Source of the DNA: Adineta steineri | Lineage: Eukaryota; Rotifera; Eurotatoria; Adinetida; Adinetidae | Reading direction: 5' to 3' | Assembly: GCA_905250115.1 (NCBI GenBank) | Contig: CAJNOI010000015.1 | Coordinates: 809,283 to 873,282, forward strand | DNA length: 64,000 bases | Part shown: positions 12,994 to 26,770 of the stretch, one piece after another | Position numbering within the stretch: position 1 is the first letter of the stretch | Layout of the letters: each line of letters starts with the position of its first letter | Notes under the pieces: generated by a model | Database searches by the model: none | What the model was told of the DNA's origin: nothing | The model's input: only the letters and a program-made list of their open reading frames with translations | Position numbers and translations under genes: made by a program

Positions 12994-14474
12994 ATGCCTT
13001 CATCGGTTAACGATACGAATCAACCTCCTTTGGCTTCTACAGTTGATGAAAAAAAACCAAAAGTAACTGTCATTGTAGAAGAAAATGGATCAAATGAATT
13101 AGTATGTAAATTATGCTTGATTCTATTTAAAATATTCTTCGAATTTATAATCTATTGATTGATTTTTAGCAAGAAGAAATTACTGCATCAGATGTTGTTG
13201 ATCCGGAAGAAAACCTTCTTACTGAAGAACAAATCAAGGTTAAAAAAAAAGAAAGCTACATATTGTTTATTAATAAATAGAAAATAATATTGTAGGAATT
13301 TTTTAAAGCAACGGAAGAAGGTTCTATTGAACGATTAGATGAATTATTTGACAAAACACCATATTTTAATCCAAATATGACACATGTAAGAAGAAAAAAA
13401 CAAACTAATCAAATAAAAAAATGAATCCTTAAAATTTTTTTCATTATATTATAGTATACTGAATCTCTTCTCATGACAGCTATTCGTGCTAAACAACATA
13501 AAGTAGCTGAATATTTAATTGATCAATTAGCAATAAATGTTGATCAAACTAGTGAACTTCTTGAATTTAATACAAGTTCGAAAGTTCCTATTCAAGAACG
13601 TAATCTATCATCACGAGATTTAGCATATGACGAAGGTATGATGGATCTTGTTGATTTAATTGATATAGTTGGTACGAATATAAAACCATGTACAAAACGA
13701 TTTTTACAACGACGTGTAAAACCACGTATTGATGAGCTTCGTCAAGCTTATTTAAAACGTAAAGAAGAACGTGCTGCTCTTTTACTACTTCGACAGGAAG
13801 AAAAAGAAGCTGAAGAAGCATCGGCTGTTAACGTGGCTGATGATACTGAGTTACCTGCATCTACGCCACCTCCACCATCAACACCGCCTCCACCGCCACC
13901 ACCAGCTGTTGATCGTTTATGTAAATCACATATTCAAGAAACACTTGAAAGTATTCAATCACCAAATGATAAATCAATTGATGAAACAGGAAAAAAATAT
14001 TTTCGTTTTTCTGGTTATACTGTTCGTTATCGTATTATTGATACAGTAGATACAAACAAACAAATAAAAGAACAGGCTCCACGTAAAAAAGATCGCCTTT
14101 CATTTCCATTAATTCCTGTAACTAATTCACGTTTATTACCATCATCACTTTCAAGATCAAAAACAATATTAACAACAACAAGTAATCTAAGTTCATATTC
14201 GCTTAATGACATGCGTACACAAATACCAATACGAGAAACACGAACATCAATATGTCGTTCAGATTTACATAGAACTATATCACGTGCACCTTCAAGAGTA
14301 GGTTTAGGATATATTTCAGAAATGAAACCAACAACAAGAACGACTATCAGTACTACACCGCGAATATTATCGAAACCAAATTCTCCAATCAATACAAATT
14401 ATTCGTATGTTTCTCCACTACAATCTACTGAGAATAGTGAACCACGTCGTCTTATACCTATCACATCAAAATAA
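12994..14474 (+). CDS. Ankyrin-repeat protein with proline-rich and serine/arginine-rich tail, four exons
   Basis: Exons are 12994-13101, 13170-13238, 13296-13385 and 13455-14474, all phase 0, giving about 428 aa. Residues 1-70 are acidic and disordered. Ankyrin-like helices follow (FFKATEEGSIERLDELFDK, then TESLLMTAIRAKQHKVAEYLIDQ, then SSRDLAYDEGMMDLVDLI). Next comes a basic helix (RVKPRIDELRQAYLKRKEER) running into a glutamate-rich coiled coil. A polyproline run (STPPPPSTPPPPPPP) may bind SH3, WW or profilin. The last 200 residues are rich in Ser, Thr and Arg. No enzyme motif is present, so a scaffold role is likely. I do not recognise an orthologue. An upstream noncoding or coding exon is possible because an acceptor-like site precedes the ATG by about 15 nt. 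Confidence 0.75.
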
Positions 14475-15260
14475 AGTACTATTGGTTTATCAATTAATTC
14501 GAGACTAAAACTTTTCTTTTCTTTGTATAAAATATATTTTTGTAATATATTCAATTTTTACAAATATTTAATATACTATAACTAATTTTTCAGTAACCAC
14601 ATTCATTGTTATTATATCAAAGAAAATAATTATAACACTTTCAAATGACTATTAACATCGAAGTTTTCTGTATGAGTTTGTATTATCGTTACGATAATGG
14701 GTGTTGGGTGCGAGAGTAAGTGGCTTTGTTCTCATTATCACACTTATACTCTCAGGATGTTATTATATCTTATTCTTTCTTTGATTTATTCTATGCTCTA
14801 TTTTTTTACATCAATTTTCGTTAACAGATAAAACTGTTTAGAGAGGTACACGAAAGAGATGTTTGGTAGTGGTGCTATCTCTTCTCTATTCCTCTCGATT
14901 GATTATCTGCACAAATCATTAGTTGTTTCGAAAACAATAAAAGAAGAAACAGAGTATAAGTTAGTTTACAGACTAACAATAGTCTTATTGTTTAATAGTC
15001 TTGGCATTGATAAGCAATATAAACCGTTATCAATCTTGAATATACCTGGAACATAAGAGATAGATTTCGTTTATTCTACAAACTACTCTTCTCCTATGCA
15101 CACCTTTCATATACGAAAATGTCACAAGAGAAAAAAAAACAAAATATAACCTTGTATTTTTTTTCTTTCTTATCAGTTTCATAGAGATAAAATTCCATCT
15201 TATTTTTTGTTTTATATACATTTAGCTTGCTCTATTTTTCTGCATTAGAACACAAATACA
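14475..15260. other. Intergenic spacer
   Basis: No convincing gene. ORFs at 14859-15056 (+) and 15030-15221 (-) overlap each other and have no motif. Near 14713-14755 the arms GAGAGTAAGTG and CACTTATACTCTC could form an imperfect hairpin. Confidence 0.4.
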
Positions 15261-16068
15261 ATGGCTTCTACCTCAACAGAAACAACCTCAGCTAAACCAT
15301 TATTAGTTATAACAGGCGCATCATCAGGTATTGGTGAAGCCTGTGCACGATCATTTTCTAAAGCTGGTCATCCTCTTTTACTTATTGCTCGTCGTATTGA
15401 CAGATTAGAAGCTTTAAAATTACCTGAAAATGTTATTTGTGCACAAGTTGATGTTACAGATAGACCTAAACTTGTAGAAGCCATTGAAAAAGCTGTTGAA
15501 AAATATGGACCTGTTGATTGTTTAGTAAATAATGCCGGTGTGATGCTTCTAGGTAAAGTACAAACACAAAATCCTGAAGAATGGCAACGAATGTTTGATG
15601 TAAATTTAATGGGTGTTCTTAATGGTACTCACGCTGTTTTACCTTCTATGAGTAAATCAAATAATATTCTTCTTTATTTCTATTATTTCATACTTTTTTA
15701 TTTTAGTTGAACGTCGTGGTGGTACTATTATTAATATAAGTTCTATTGCTGGAAGAAAAACACTTCCAGATCATGCTATTTATTGTGGAACTAAATTTGC
15801 TGTACATGCATTTACTGAACAAATTCGTGAAGAAGTTGCACAATATGATGTACGTTTAGTTAATATTGCACCAGGTGTTGTTGAAACAGAATTATTAAGT
15901 CATTCAACAGATAAAAAAATTGTGGATGATTATAAATCATGGAAAAGTCAAATGGGTCAACCAATGCAAAGTGAAGATATCGCTCGTAGTATTATGTTTG
16001 CTTATGGAGAACCACAACGTGTTTGTATTCGAGAAATTCTTCTTTGTCCAACACGACAAGATAAATAA
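15261..16068 (+). CDS. NAD(P)-dependent short-chain dehydrogenase/reductase, two exons
   Basis: Exons are 15261-15651 and 15707-16068, about 250 aa, the classical SDR length. The cofactor site TGASSGIG lies at residues 18-25 and NNAG at 90-93. The catalytic serine is in NISSIAG (about 142-143) and the YxxxK pair is Tyr156 and Lys160. RRID after the second strand suggests NADP preference. Substrate cannot be read from the sequence. The C-terminus (RVCIREILLCPTRQDK) resembles bacterial YdfG-like SDRs, so a bacterial origin followed by intron gain is possible. AATAAA occurs at about 16203, some 135 bp after the stop. Confidence 0.9.
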
Positions 16069-16309
16069 AATAACGCAACAAGTTTTAGTTTAGAAAACAA
16101 AAATTATAACATCATTTTTTTATTAGTAGTATTTTTTTTAGCAATAACATCTTGAATAAAAATAGAGAAAGATCAATTTTATAAGATATTGATCTCAAGC
16201 TTAATAAAACTTTATTTTTCAATCAAATAGTTTTAATTTAATTATTTCATGAAACAAATTTTATTTTATATAGATAAATATTTACAGAAAAATACAAATT
16301 TTGTCAAGT

Positions 16310-17405
16310 TTAAAGATCATTGTTATGATTTATAATGGTCCCTCTTTTGCTAATTGTTGTTAGTTGATTATTTTGTGTTGGTGTAATTTTATGTGAATAA
16401 CAACAATAAGTAAATAGTTTTTGAACATCATGTCGAAATTTACTTGAAATTATTAGATAAAGATAAAATGGTGCACAATTATTAATAATAATAAGAAATG
16501 GTGATGAAAAATAAGCAATAAATGATTCAATATAAATTCTGTCGCTACTTTTACTTACATCTGAAGTAATTGCTGAATAAGTTATATTTACTGAGTAGAG
16601 TAAATTTGTGCACATATATAAAATAATTTCACAAATAAGTAACAATAATAATTGTCGATTTCGTTTACTTATATAATGAAAATCTGATGTTCTTGACGCA
16701 ATATTATTATTCAAGTGGTCATTAATAATACCAGTGGGAACTGTTGATGGATTAATTCTTGGTTTTACCTAAAATTACAAATATAAATAGGCATAATTTC
16801 ATTTTCATTTTTACCTTTTTTAAATTTTTATATGCAATATATCCAAATATAGCCATTACTATCGGTGGTGACCAACCAGATATTACAATTGAATACATAC
16901 TAAAAAATTTTGCATAAATACCGGATTGTGGTATACAACGATTTGATTCAATTCGAAAATAAGCAGCTAAATGAATAGGTATAAGAAGCCATACAATTGT
17001 TATAATTAAAATAGTTCGACGAGCAACACGAGCATTACTAAATGATCGTATCCGTGCATGACGATTACACATTGCTGCACGATCTAAACAAGCTGCCATT
17101 TTATACCAACGGTATAACATAAGAAGACTATTGAATGAATAACTTCGAATTTTACACCAAATAGGTGAAATATTTTGTGGATCAACATGATCTGCAGAAT
17201 AAATACCGGCTGGTAAAATACATTGTATAAGAATAAAATTAACAATTGTAGCTGAAAGTAAATAGAGTGCACAGGAATTTTGTCGATGTGTTCGTTGTAT
17301 AAGAATGCATATTAAAAGAAAATTACCAATTGTACCAAGAATATAAAATGTAGATAAACCATATGAAGACATAGCTCGTTGAGCTTGAGCAAGTGTTATT
17401 GGCAT
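16310..17405 (-). CDS. Rhodopsin-like G-protein-coupled receptor, two exons
   Basis: Exons are 17405-16815 and 16768-16310, giving 349 aa. Seven hydrophobic segments can be traced from STFYILGTIGNFLLICILIQR (TM1, with the GN pair) to SPFLIIINNCAPFYLYLIISS (TM7). The end of TM3 reads LDRAAMCNRHARIRSFS, a variant of the DRY box. Extracellular cysteines (WCKIRSYS, CIPQSG) could form the usual disulfide. TM7 lacks a normal NPxxY. It resembles the large set of short peptide-receptor-like GPCRs expanded in rotifers. The ligand is unknown. The N-terminus before TM1 is only about 15 residues and has no glycosylation site, so an upstream exon cannot be excluded. Confidence 0.8.
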
Positions 17406-20400
17406 TATTCAAAAATATATGCTCTTTTGGAAATAGATATCTAAAAGACCAGGAAAAATTGTTTGTGAAATATTTATATTCATTTGATTCGATTAATGAG
17501 AAATAAAACTAGAATTTGAGAAATAAGAGTGTATTACTGTACCTTGAATAATATATGAATGATACGATAATTTTAATAATTAGAGACGTTGAATAGACAT
17601 TAAGATTTTCTTTAATATTTTTCTCTAGTTTTTCTTCCAGATATTATTTTATATGTCAGTCAAGCGTGAAACAGATGAAACTGAGATCATATTCCATGTA
17701 TAGTTAATTAACAAGAGAACATGTGAAAAGAACAACAAATAAAGTATATCTATAATTTACTTTATAAAAATCTACCTCAACAGTATAAAAGTTCTCAAAG
17801 TGTATCATGTGATGCATTAATCTTTTCTTCTATAAATTAGAGCAAACAGTAAAAATATTATGCGAAAGCTTACATATATATATATATTCCACCTCTTACG
17901 ATGTTCGCTACACTCGTTTTTCATACTTATTCCATGGTTATTTAGCAATGGATATTGCCAGGCAGTCATATAAATCAAGACTTAAAACGATAGAAATAAA
18001 TTTTTATCTAAATGTTTTGTAAATCAGAAAGTATATTGCTAGAATCTAACATAAATATGTAATAGATTGTTTCACAACGAAAACTCAACTAACGTTGACT
18101 GACATTATTCAATATAAAATGAAAAGTTAGATGTACAATCAGTTCATAAAAAATATAATAGAGGATATCTAAAAATAAATATCATATGATCATCGCCTAC
18201 ATGTTTTTGAAAAAAACTCAAGATTTCTAAAGAGAAGTCGTGCAGATGAGATAATTTTATATAGACTGATAATTGTATCAAAATTATCATATGTGACATA
18301 AAAACAAGGTTTAATAGATAATGAACAGAAATAGATATGTAATTAACAAAACTAACGAACTAATAATTAAATATTCTTTGATCACGCGGACTGTCTAGAA
18401 TTTTTGGTGAAATTTAAAGGATACAAGAAAATAACTATCAGTAGGATAGTTATTTTTTTGAAATTATATAAAATTCAGTGAATTGTGCAGAGAATAGCAA
18501 CATTGTATTTATTTACAAGGAACTCTTATTCAAGTTATAAGATCTATAGTTATATATGATCTCTTTTCAAACAAGTTTTTCACTAGTCGGCTATCTATTG
18601 ATATTAAAAATATTTTGCAAAGTGTTAGAGTATTAAGAATTTTATCTTTTATAAAAAAGGTCTTGTGTTGCATGTCAATGCAAAATTTCGTCAGTATTAA
18701 TTTTAGTGAGCATAATGATCTTGTACTGATATTTAGTAGTTGGTAAACTTTTCGCTGTCGCTTCAAGTCTATACACACAGATGTCTTTTTGATATATTCA
18801 TACAAAATTTATGACCTAGATATCCATGCAAATATCTGTCTGATAAAGTTTGTGCATGATATTTGTGTCTCGAAAACTTTCGATAAAATTATATATTCTT
18901 GTTTTTAACTCAAGGGTTAAAATAATGTGTCTACATTTATCAAAAAACAGCAGACTAAATGATATTTTTCTTCTACCAAGAAGTTTTTATTGATACATAT
19001 ACAGATGTTCCATATTAATCTTCTTTTTCTCTTATTGATTTATTAAAATAGATGTAAAAAAGTATCATACTATGAAGATTTGTATGTTAAATAGTGTTAC
19101 AATAATATCACATGAAATTTTTATAATTGTAATAAAAATTATATAGTTTGAATATTAGCTGGATTCTTCAGCCTTTATGATTATGAACATTATCAGTCTC
19201 TAGGCATCATTCATGACTTAAATCACAATTAATTGCAACAAAGCAGATGATAATTATAACGAGAGAACGAAATATATTTTTTAAGTATTATATATAATCA
19301 ATAAAAATTCATAGCTATAATTATGTATCTATAATCTGTAGATGATACTTCAGACGTCAGTGCATATTTTAAATTAAAATAAATATCAAAGAAAAATAAC
19401 TTGAATAGTAATAAATGTCACATCTTGTTTGTTTTGTTGCCAATGATGACGATAGAAAACTACTTTATTGTCGTTTGCTTATTTATTAATTGTTCATGTT
19501 CAAGTAAACGCTCTACTTTTTAGAGTCTTTTTTTTCAGCCTCATTGCTATGATTCGCTTTAACGATCAAAAGCTTTTCAGAGGAAATCAACGGAGCAAGA
19601 TTTTTTTTCTGTACTTTTAATGACATCTTGTGTTATTAATAAAGTAATTGATAAACATTCTTTAATTTTTTTTCACTTAACTCATTGCATAAAAGTCATA
19701 CGACAACTTTTTTCATGCAATATTGCTTATGTGTTAAAAAGTAGTCATATCATAAACGTTCCCAATTATTTTTTCATCTCATACGGCAACATAAAAGAAA
19801 AGAAGTTGTTATTTATTATAGCAGCACTTTACTTTAAATATGGGTCAATGAATAAAGCAAACGTGTTTTTCTTGGAGATAAACATAACTTTTCATGATAT
19901 ATTCATATTGAAATGTTACTTAATTTAAAAATAATATCCATGTTTCATATACGTATAATTCATTATTTAAATAACGAAAATATCAGATAAATTCATATTG
20001 TCGTATACTTTCTTGGAAAGATCCGTTGAAAATTCAATACTTTTTTCTATATAAGAATTTATTCTCCAAGAAGAATTTATTTTTTGTTCGGATAGTTGTA
20101 ACAAACAACAAGTTAAATATATATTTTAATGAAAACTGACACATTATCTTTTAAGTGTGATCGGACATTTTTTAGAATTAATATAGAATTGTAACACTAA
20201 AATAACTAATATATAAGCTTTGTAATAGATTTCTATAATTCTTCTTTAAATTTATGTTAACATAAGAAGCGTTTTGAACGTTGTATCCACTTTATATAAG
20301 TATGTCAATCTTGTAGACACGTTTAACACAATACGGAAATTATATTATTCATTATTAGCCAAGTAAGCGTTAGTAGGTTTATGTGTAATAATTATGGAAG

Positions 20401-21480
20401 TACTTACTTAAGTAGTGTCCAGAACAATACATATAGAGAAATTCGATATTCATCTTAACCTTCATTTAAAGAATAACTAATATTTTAGTTGTTTAGTAAA
20501 ACTAAGAATTTTACATAAACTATATCGTAGACAAAAGGATAATATCAAATTTGATTTCACCACAATTCTCTGTGTCATGTGTTGCCTTTGAGTAACGAAC
20601 ATATTTTTCAATAAAATTAAAATACAGTCTGAAAAATGACTATAGTAGAAGAAACTGATATTTTAGTATTCTTTAAATGTCTTCTATGCTTTACATCATA
20701 TATTGTTGCTCGTCGTACCTGATAGAAAATCGGTTCCATTTGCCGCAAGTATTGCAGATTGCATTTTAATGTCATCTAAGGACGTGATCATTACTCCAAG
20801 GCAAGACATCGCAAATATTTTCTGCATATATAATTAGATAGTGCTTTCAATGTGGATTTTGAACAAATATTCTTGATTTTTTCAAAACATATTGTAGTAT
20901 GATCGATGGAAAACGAAGTGATATTTTTCAAAAAAACTTCTGTATCATCTGTCAATGATACAATATTCATAGTTAAAAAACTGAATAACATTGTATAAAT
21001 ATTTTCTTTCTTTTTTTGTTTGAATATTTGTATCTGTTTCTATCAATTGGTGACTATAGTTACCGATTGTCTTAACAATATATTTACACATTCATTCTCA
21101 ATAAAAGTATGTTTCTATTTTTTAAATACATTATAACAAAACATTTTAAAAGTAAATATCCTTGACAACTATGGGTTGAGTTTTCTCTTTCTCTTCTATA
21201 TTTTTCTGAAATCAACTTTTAAATTTTCTTTAGACCAATCTAATATATTGCATGCCAATATGTGTTTGCTTTTGTGTCTTTGAATTCTTTTCTCTATTAG
21301 TTACGATCTAAAGGAGAGGAGGTGTTAGCAACAATGATGACGTTCATAAATAATAAAAAAATAGAGAAAGAGAAGAGAAAATCGAACCATAAAAGCAAGA
21401 AGTAGTCTTTCAGGAAACATTCATTTTTTTTCTTGGTTCCTTATTGAAACTTTAGACAAACATCACTTTCAGCATAATTA
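17406..21480. other. 4-kb gene-poor AT-rich region
   Basis: No supported coding sequence. ORFs at 18530-18805, 19620-19928 and 20791-20991 are hydrophobic or low complexity, with no motif and no matching splice partners. A short (TA)n run lies near 17876-17886. The last 300 bp before 21481 is probably the PLAC8 gene promoter. Confidence 0.5.
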
Positions 21481-21942
21481 ATGGGTGAACCATGGCGAGG
21501 TGAGTATTTTTTCTTAAATTTATATTTAATCTTTTATTCTATTGTTTTATTCTAGTTGGATTATTTGGATGTTTTGAAGATATTAATACATTTCTACTTG
21601 GTTGGTGTTGTCCATGTTATTTATTCGGTCAAAATGCTGAACAAATCGATGGATCAAGTAAAATTACTATGTGTATTGGATATTCATGCTTAGCAGGATG
21701 TGGTCTTTGTTGTTTACTTCATAAACCACGACGACAACAACTTCGTGCAACATACAATCTTGTCGAAGAACCAAGTGATCTTCTTTCAACATGTTGTTTA
21801 TCTGCTTGTGCCAATTGTCAAGAAGCAAGAGAAATGCAAATGCGAGGTTTGTAAACATAATTAATTGTGAATTTTTATTTGGTTTGATTTTTTAGGTGTA
21901 CAACCTGGCATGCGTATTCCAATGGTTGCTCAACCTAATTAA
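21481..21942 (+). CDS. PLAC8/cornifelin-family cysteine-rich protein, three exons
   Basis: Exons are 21481-21499, 21556-21846 and 21896-21942, giving 118 aa. The PLAC8 domain is clear: GLFGCFEDINTFLLGWCCPC near the start, then FGQNAEQIDG, a cysteine-rich hydrophobic segment (CSCLAGCGLCC-like), RRQQLRATYNL, and CCLSACANCQEAREMQ near the end. Family members include PLAC8, cornifelin and plant FWL/PCR proteins, which sit in membranes and affect metal handling or cell size. The local role is unknown. The first exon codes for only six residues (MGEPWR), which explains why an ORF scan starts too late. The second intron interrupts the final RG/VQPG. Confidence 0.85.
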
Positions 21943-22930
21943 ACAAAACTCATATTCATTATTAATAATTGACAAAAAAAAAACAAAAACTGCTTATACT
22001 AATCAATTGATGTTGTTCTCTTTTTCGTCATCAATTTCTTCTTTCTGTATTCTTTTCTGGAAGATGATTTGAATGACGAAACTCAAGTGCTGTTAAGAAT
22101 ATAAAATAAAATATAACTTAAGTGAACATATTTTTATCAATATTTAAATAAATAAACCAATAGACAAGTGTATAATTTCTATAAAGTATAGAGAGAATAT
22201 CAAATAGTTTTTCTTAAGATAATTGTTAAGTTTTATCATCGAAGACATGTATTTTGTTTTTCTTTCTATGTTTGTGATGTTTCAGGTGGACAATGTGTGT
22301 AAGAACAGGATGTCTTACGGCAACAATTTAGAAAGAATTGTTTTCTATAAATGATGAATGTTTTAAAATATAGAAATAATGAAAATACATCTCTAAGTAT
22401 ATTTGATCTACTTTTGTTAGATGGAAAAGTCATGCTTTTGAAAAAATGAGGTTAATTGTTCTTTTTTGTTTTTTGTATAAGAAATATTTTATTCAATATA
22501 AATTTATAAATACAAAAACATATGCAGATAGTTGTATTAATATATCATATTCCTGTTTGTTTTCAATGACAGATGTATGATAGTATACAGAAATGTTTTG
22601 TGTTGTTCAAAAAATTAATAAAGGCTCAGCATAAACTACAGTGTGAAATTTGATTTGGCTATTAAATATTTGTCCTGTCATTAAATTGAAACATATAATG
22701 AATGTATGACTATCAAAGTTTGATTTTTATCAATCTATATAGTTTTAATCAATAGTAAAGGAGAACTAGGATAGAATATTATATTGAATAGAATTACGTA
22801 TAATTACAAGGGTTTTATTTTTCGAGATTGAATTATTAATATTGCTTTATTAATCATATTTTAGTCTAATGACACAGAAAGTCGAATAAAATAATAATAA
22901 AAAACAAAACGAAGAAAAAGAATAAGATGT
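21943..22930. other. 3' spacer between convergent PLAC8 and Na+/H+ exchanger genes
   Basis: About 1 kb of AT-rich noncoding sequence, likely containing both 3' UTRs and polyadenylation signals. No ORF is supported. Confidence 0.5.
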
Positions 22931-25900
22931 TCACAATTGAGTTGTACTTTCATCCGAATTAGTTTCCATATCATTCTCTTGTTTTTCATCTGGAATACGC
23001 GATTGATTATTAAATAAATCACGAATATTTGGTCTTGATAGATGTTCTTCTGGTTTTGTTGTAGTTGCATATTCGCCCAAATATTCCGGTGATTTATGAT
23101 ATGTACCACTATAATTAGCAGAAGTTAATGGACCTGGATGAAGATTTGGATCATTTGTATTTGAAGCTGTTTGAGTAGTATTTGATGGATCATTTACTGG
23201 TGATGTTGAAGTTGATCTTGCTGCGTCAGGTATTGATGAACGACGCCAAGGACAAATTCGTTCAGCAGCTGTAGTTCCATCCAATATTTCATTGTCATCT
23301 ATTAGAAGAAAAAATTAAATTAAATTAAAATATATAAGAATTAATACCGTCATTATCAATACGGATTGAGATAGGAGGAGATGGACGATACATTTCTGCT
23401 GTAGGAGCTAGAAAAGAAAATATTTCATCTTGAAATTATCTATAACTAAACATACATGATGGTCTAATTGGTTGATCAGACGAAAGTGATGGACTTTTAC
23501 TTCTTGTTTTTGATTGTTGTTGTTGTTGTTGTTGTTTTTGGTCAGAAACTGGAGATGCTGATCGTAGTTTTTCATTCTGTTGTTTAGATACTGAACTTGT
23601 ATGATGTTTAGGTGAATGTGAATGAGTATGACTATGAGTAATATTTGATGATCCAGCTTTTGAAGCTGTTGAACGACCAGTACCACCACTAGTCTTACCA
23701 GCTTTACGTCCATGGATTTGTTCTTTATCAAGTCTTGATGGAATATATATATGATTACGATGATGATAAGATTTTTCAAAGCGATTATGTGCGACACCAT
23801 CTGTACCAGCAGATTCATCTTGACTACGAAGATGAATAGTAGCCTAAAATAATTAATTTTATTATTTTCAAGTCATATGAAATGAAGTAAAAATGAATAT
23901 TAATTCTTTATCCTACGACGACAGACTTATTTTTTTGAAAATAACTGACAAAAAAGAAACCTTTCTATAATAAGTGAACTCATAAAAATTAACTACTGTT
24001 TAAATTATTCATATTGATAATTTCTTACTCTAGGTCGTGCACGATAAAGATTTGTATCAAGAAAATGATGCATTTGTGCATCATCACGATATTGTTCAGC
24101 TCCGTGATGATTTTCAAAAAACATTAGATCAGGTACAGTTTGTTCTGGTAAACTAAAAAATAAGAAAAGAGCAATTATATTTTTTTCTTGTTTTCATAGA
24201 AAAGAATTTAACAAACTTTGCAGCTAATATTTGTGAAAAATTTGCGAATGTACTTTCAGGTCTTAAATTAGTTCCTGATGCTGATGTATGTATAGCTGAT
24301 GATGATGGTGCTGGTACAAGACCTTTTGATGTATCATGAACTTTCATAGCTGATTGCATATTAATTTTTTTAAATGTTTGTAATAATTTAATATCCATTT
24401 TTTCTTGTGGTGTTTCACGTAATAACCAACGTTTAAAATAATTTCGATCAAGATTTCGACATCTAGAAAATTGATTGTAATGTATTCTTTTTTTTAAAAA
24501 AAGACCATCTTTTTCTTACTTATCACGTAAAGAATTGCTTCCACCACTACCGGATATTTCTTCGAGACACGTCATAACATGATCCATCATCTTTAATTAA
24601 AATAAATTAATAATATCAAACTAAAAATAGATAATTTACGTACTCGATTTGTTAATTTAGCAGACATTGTTGGTTCTTCAATTTGTTTACGTCTAACGTT
24701 AAGACATTTAACAAGTGGACCTATGGTTATACCCTAAATATATGCATAGATAAGTAATTTATTTTGTCCAAATTTTTTTCTTTTACTTGAACAAAAACAG
24801 TGAAAAATACAACAGCAATAGTTGCTGTAACAAATTCTTTTTTCCTTGGTATTTTTGTTTCATCAAGAATAAGAGCAAGAGCAAATGCAATAGCACCACG
24901 CAGACCACCATATGACATAATTAACATATCAATACGTGTTAATTCAAGTAAACGCCAACAATTAGCTAAATTAGCAAAAATTGCAATACCTAAATATATA
25001 CAAAAATGAAAAGAATTAATTTATATAAATATTTATATAAAAAAAAGAGTTTTTGTTATTTCATACCAATAACTCGATAGACGAGACAACATAATAATGT
25101 CATAAGAACAAAACCAGTGTTCCATGAATGATGATCACTAACAGTTGATAAACCCATAAACATAAATATAATTGTTTCCATAATACTTGACAACATTTTA
25201 AGAACGTATTCTGTTGTTGCGTCAGATTTTTTTGAAATATTAAATGAAACATATTGTTTCATAACCATACCACAAAATGTTATACTAAATATATGAAAAG
25301 AAAAAATAATTTTCTAATGTTTAAGATATAATTATACATACGCTAAAATGCCTGAAACAGAAACCATTTCAGATGTAAGATAAGCTAAATAAGCATAAAC
25401 AAGAATAATAAGTGGTTCAAGAACAGGTGTATGTTCAGTAAATTTCGTTGTAAAACAAGCAACAACACCAAATATAATTCCAATTAAAACTCCACCAAGA
25501 GCGACAACAAAAAATGATAAACAACCCAATATAATATCCGTTGGTATTAAATTTTCTTGACCAATTTTAGCAAATGAATCAAACATACGATAAAGAACAA
25601 CTGAAACAGCATCATTAAGTAATGATTCACCAAATACAACAATATACAACATATCATTAACATGTATTTCCGTAAATGTAGCTAATACAGCAACAGGATC
25701 AACAGCAGATATAAGTGCAGCAAAAACAAAACAAGGTAACATATCAAATACTGTACCACCATAGAGTGATGTAAATGAAAAACCCCATAATGTTAAACCA
25801 ATACATAATGTATTAAATAAAGTATTGACAATAGCAAGTAAAAGAATCGTTCCAAGATTGTCAAAAAAAGGACGATTCGGCATGAAATAACCAGCTTCAA

Positions 25901-26770
25901 GAATGATTGGCTAAATAAATTTATATGTTTTTTTATTGTAATCAAGTGTATTAAGATTATCAGTAAGAACATCCTTAGAATTGTTATATACGCGGAAAGA
26001 AGAAAAGTAACCTAAGAAATTCACTTAGTTTGAGAGGATATCCGGCACTCCTCCTCTGTGTACTTTTTATCAAAGAGATGTTTTCTCATGACAAAAGAAT
26101 GTACTATATAATACATAATTTACAATAGTTATTTTAGTCTCATACGGTTATAAAGTGTATATATTTTAAAATATTTCTTTTTTGGTTTATGTTCTGTAAC
26201 ATAATCAGATAATGATATGAATTAAATATCATATTATTTTAGAAAATAAAGAGTTCATTGAATAAATATTGAAAACTAGATATGTAATAGAATTGTTTTT
26301 ACAAAGGAAAAATTCATTTATTATTATTATTAATATTATTCTTACCGGCAAAAGAAATAAGAAGAATGTATCGCTATTCAATACGTAAGCTTTTTGTTCA
26401 GCTAAATGAGTAATATAAAGCAAAGCACCAACAATAAGACCAAGAATAATTAAAAGACAACTTTCAGGAAATTTCTCTGTTAAACGATGTGATAAATGAA
26501 AACCTGGATAAAAATAAAATAATAAGAAAGAAATTGTTTTTTTTCTCTATGTTAAAATGTAAAATACTTACCAACTTTAGCCAATGAACCAAGTAAAATC
26601 CATAATGTAATAGCATAAACATCTGATACATGATCGAAATTAAATTCCGCAACATGAAAACGTGCTGGTTTTGCTTGATTATGAACATATGTTTGTTCTT
26701 TACAATAATACTTATGAATAATCAAACCCAAAATTAAAATGAGAAAAATGCTTGATTTGTTTTGATACAT
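22931..26770 (-). CDS. SLC9-type plasma-membrane Na+/H+ exchanger, twelve exons
   Basis: Exons are 26770-26572, 26503-26346, 25910-25342, 25284-25067, 24989-24787, 24733-24644, 24590-24520, 24462-24217, 24152-24029, 23843-23456, 23407-23348 and 23298-22931, about 897 aa. It should exchange Na+ for H+ to regulate pH and volume. It begins with a signal-peptide-like helix. Core motifs match the NHE1-5 group: ITLWILLGSLAKVGFHLSHR, PIILEAGYFMPNRPFFDNLG, SAVDPVAVLATF, FGESLLNDAVSVVLY with its NDA triad, METIIFMFMGLS and YGGLRGAIAFALAL. The order and the LRDK and HHFLDTNLY blocks after the membrane domain look closest to NHE3. The last 300 residues are disordered, with a histidine-rich run and eight glutamines near 23515-23535, probably regulatory. 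The donor of exon 6 could instead lie 6 nt further on. Confidence 0.9.

Noticed and set aside
13588-14392. Antisense and +2-frame ORFs in the ankyrin gene
   Set aside because: Shadows of the spliced ankyrin protein.
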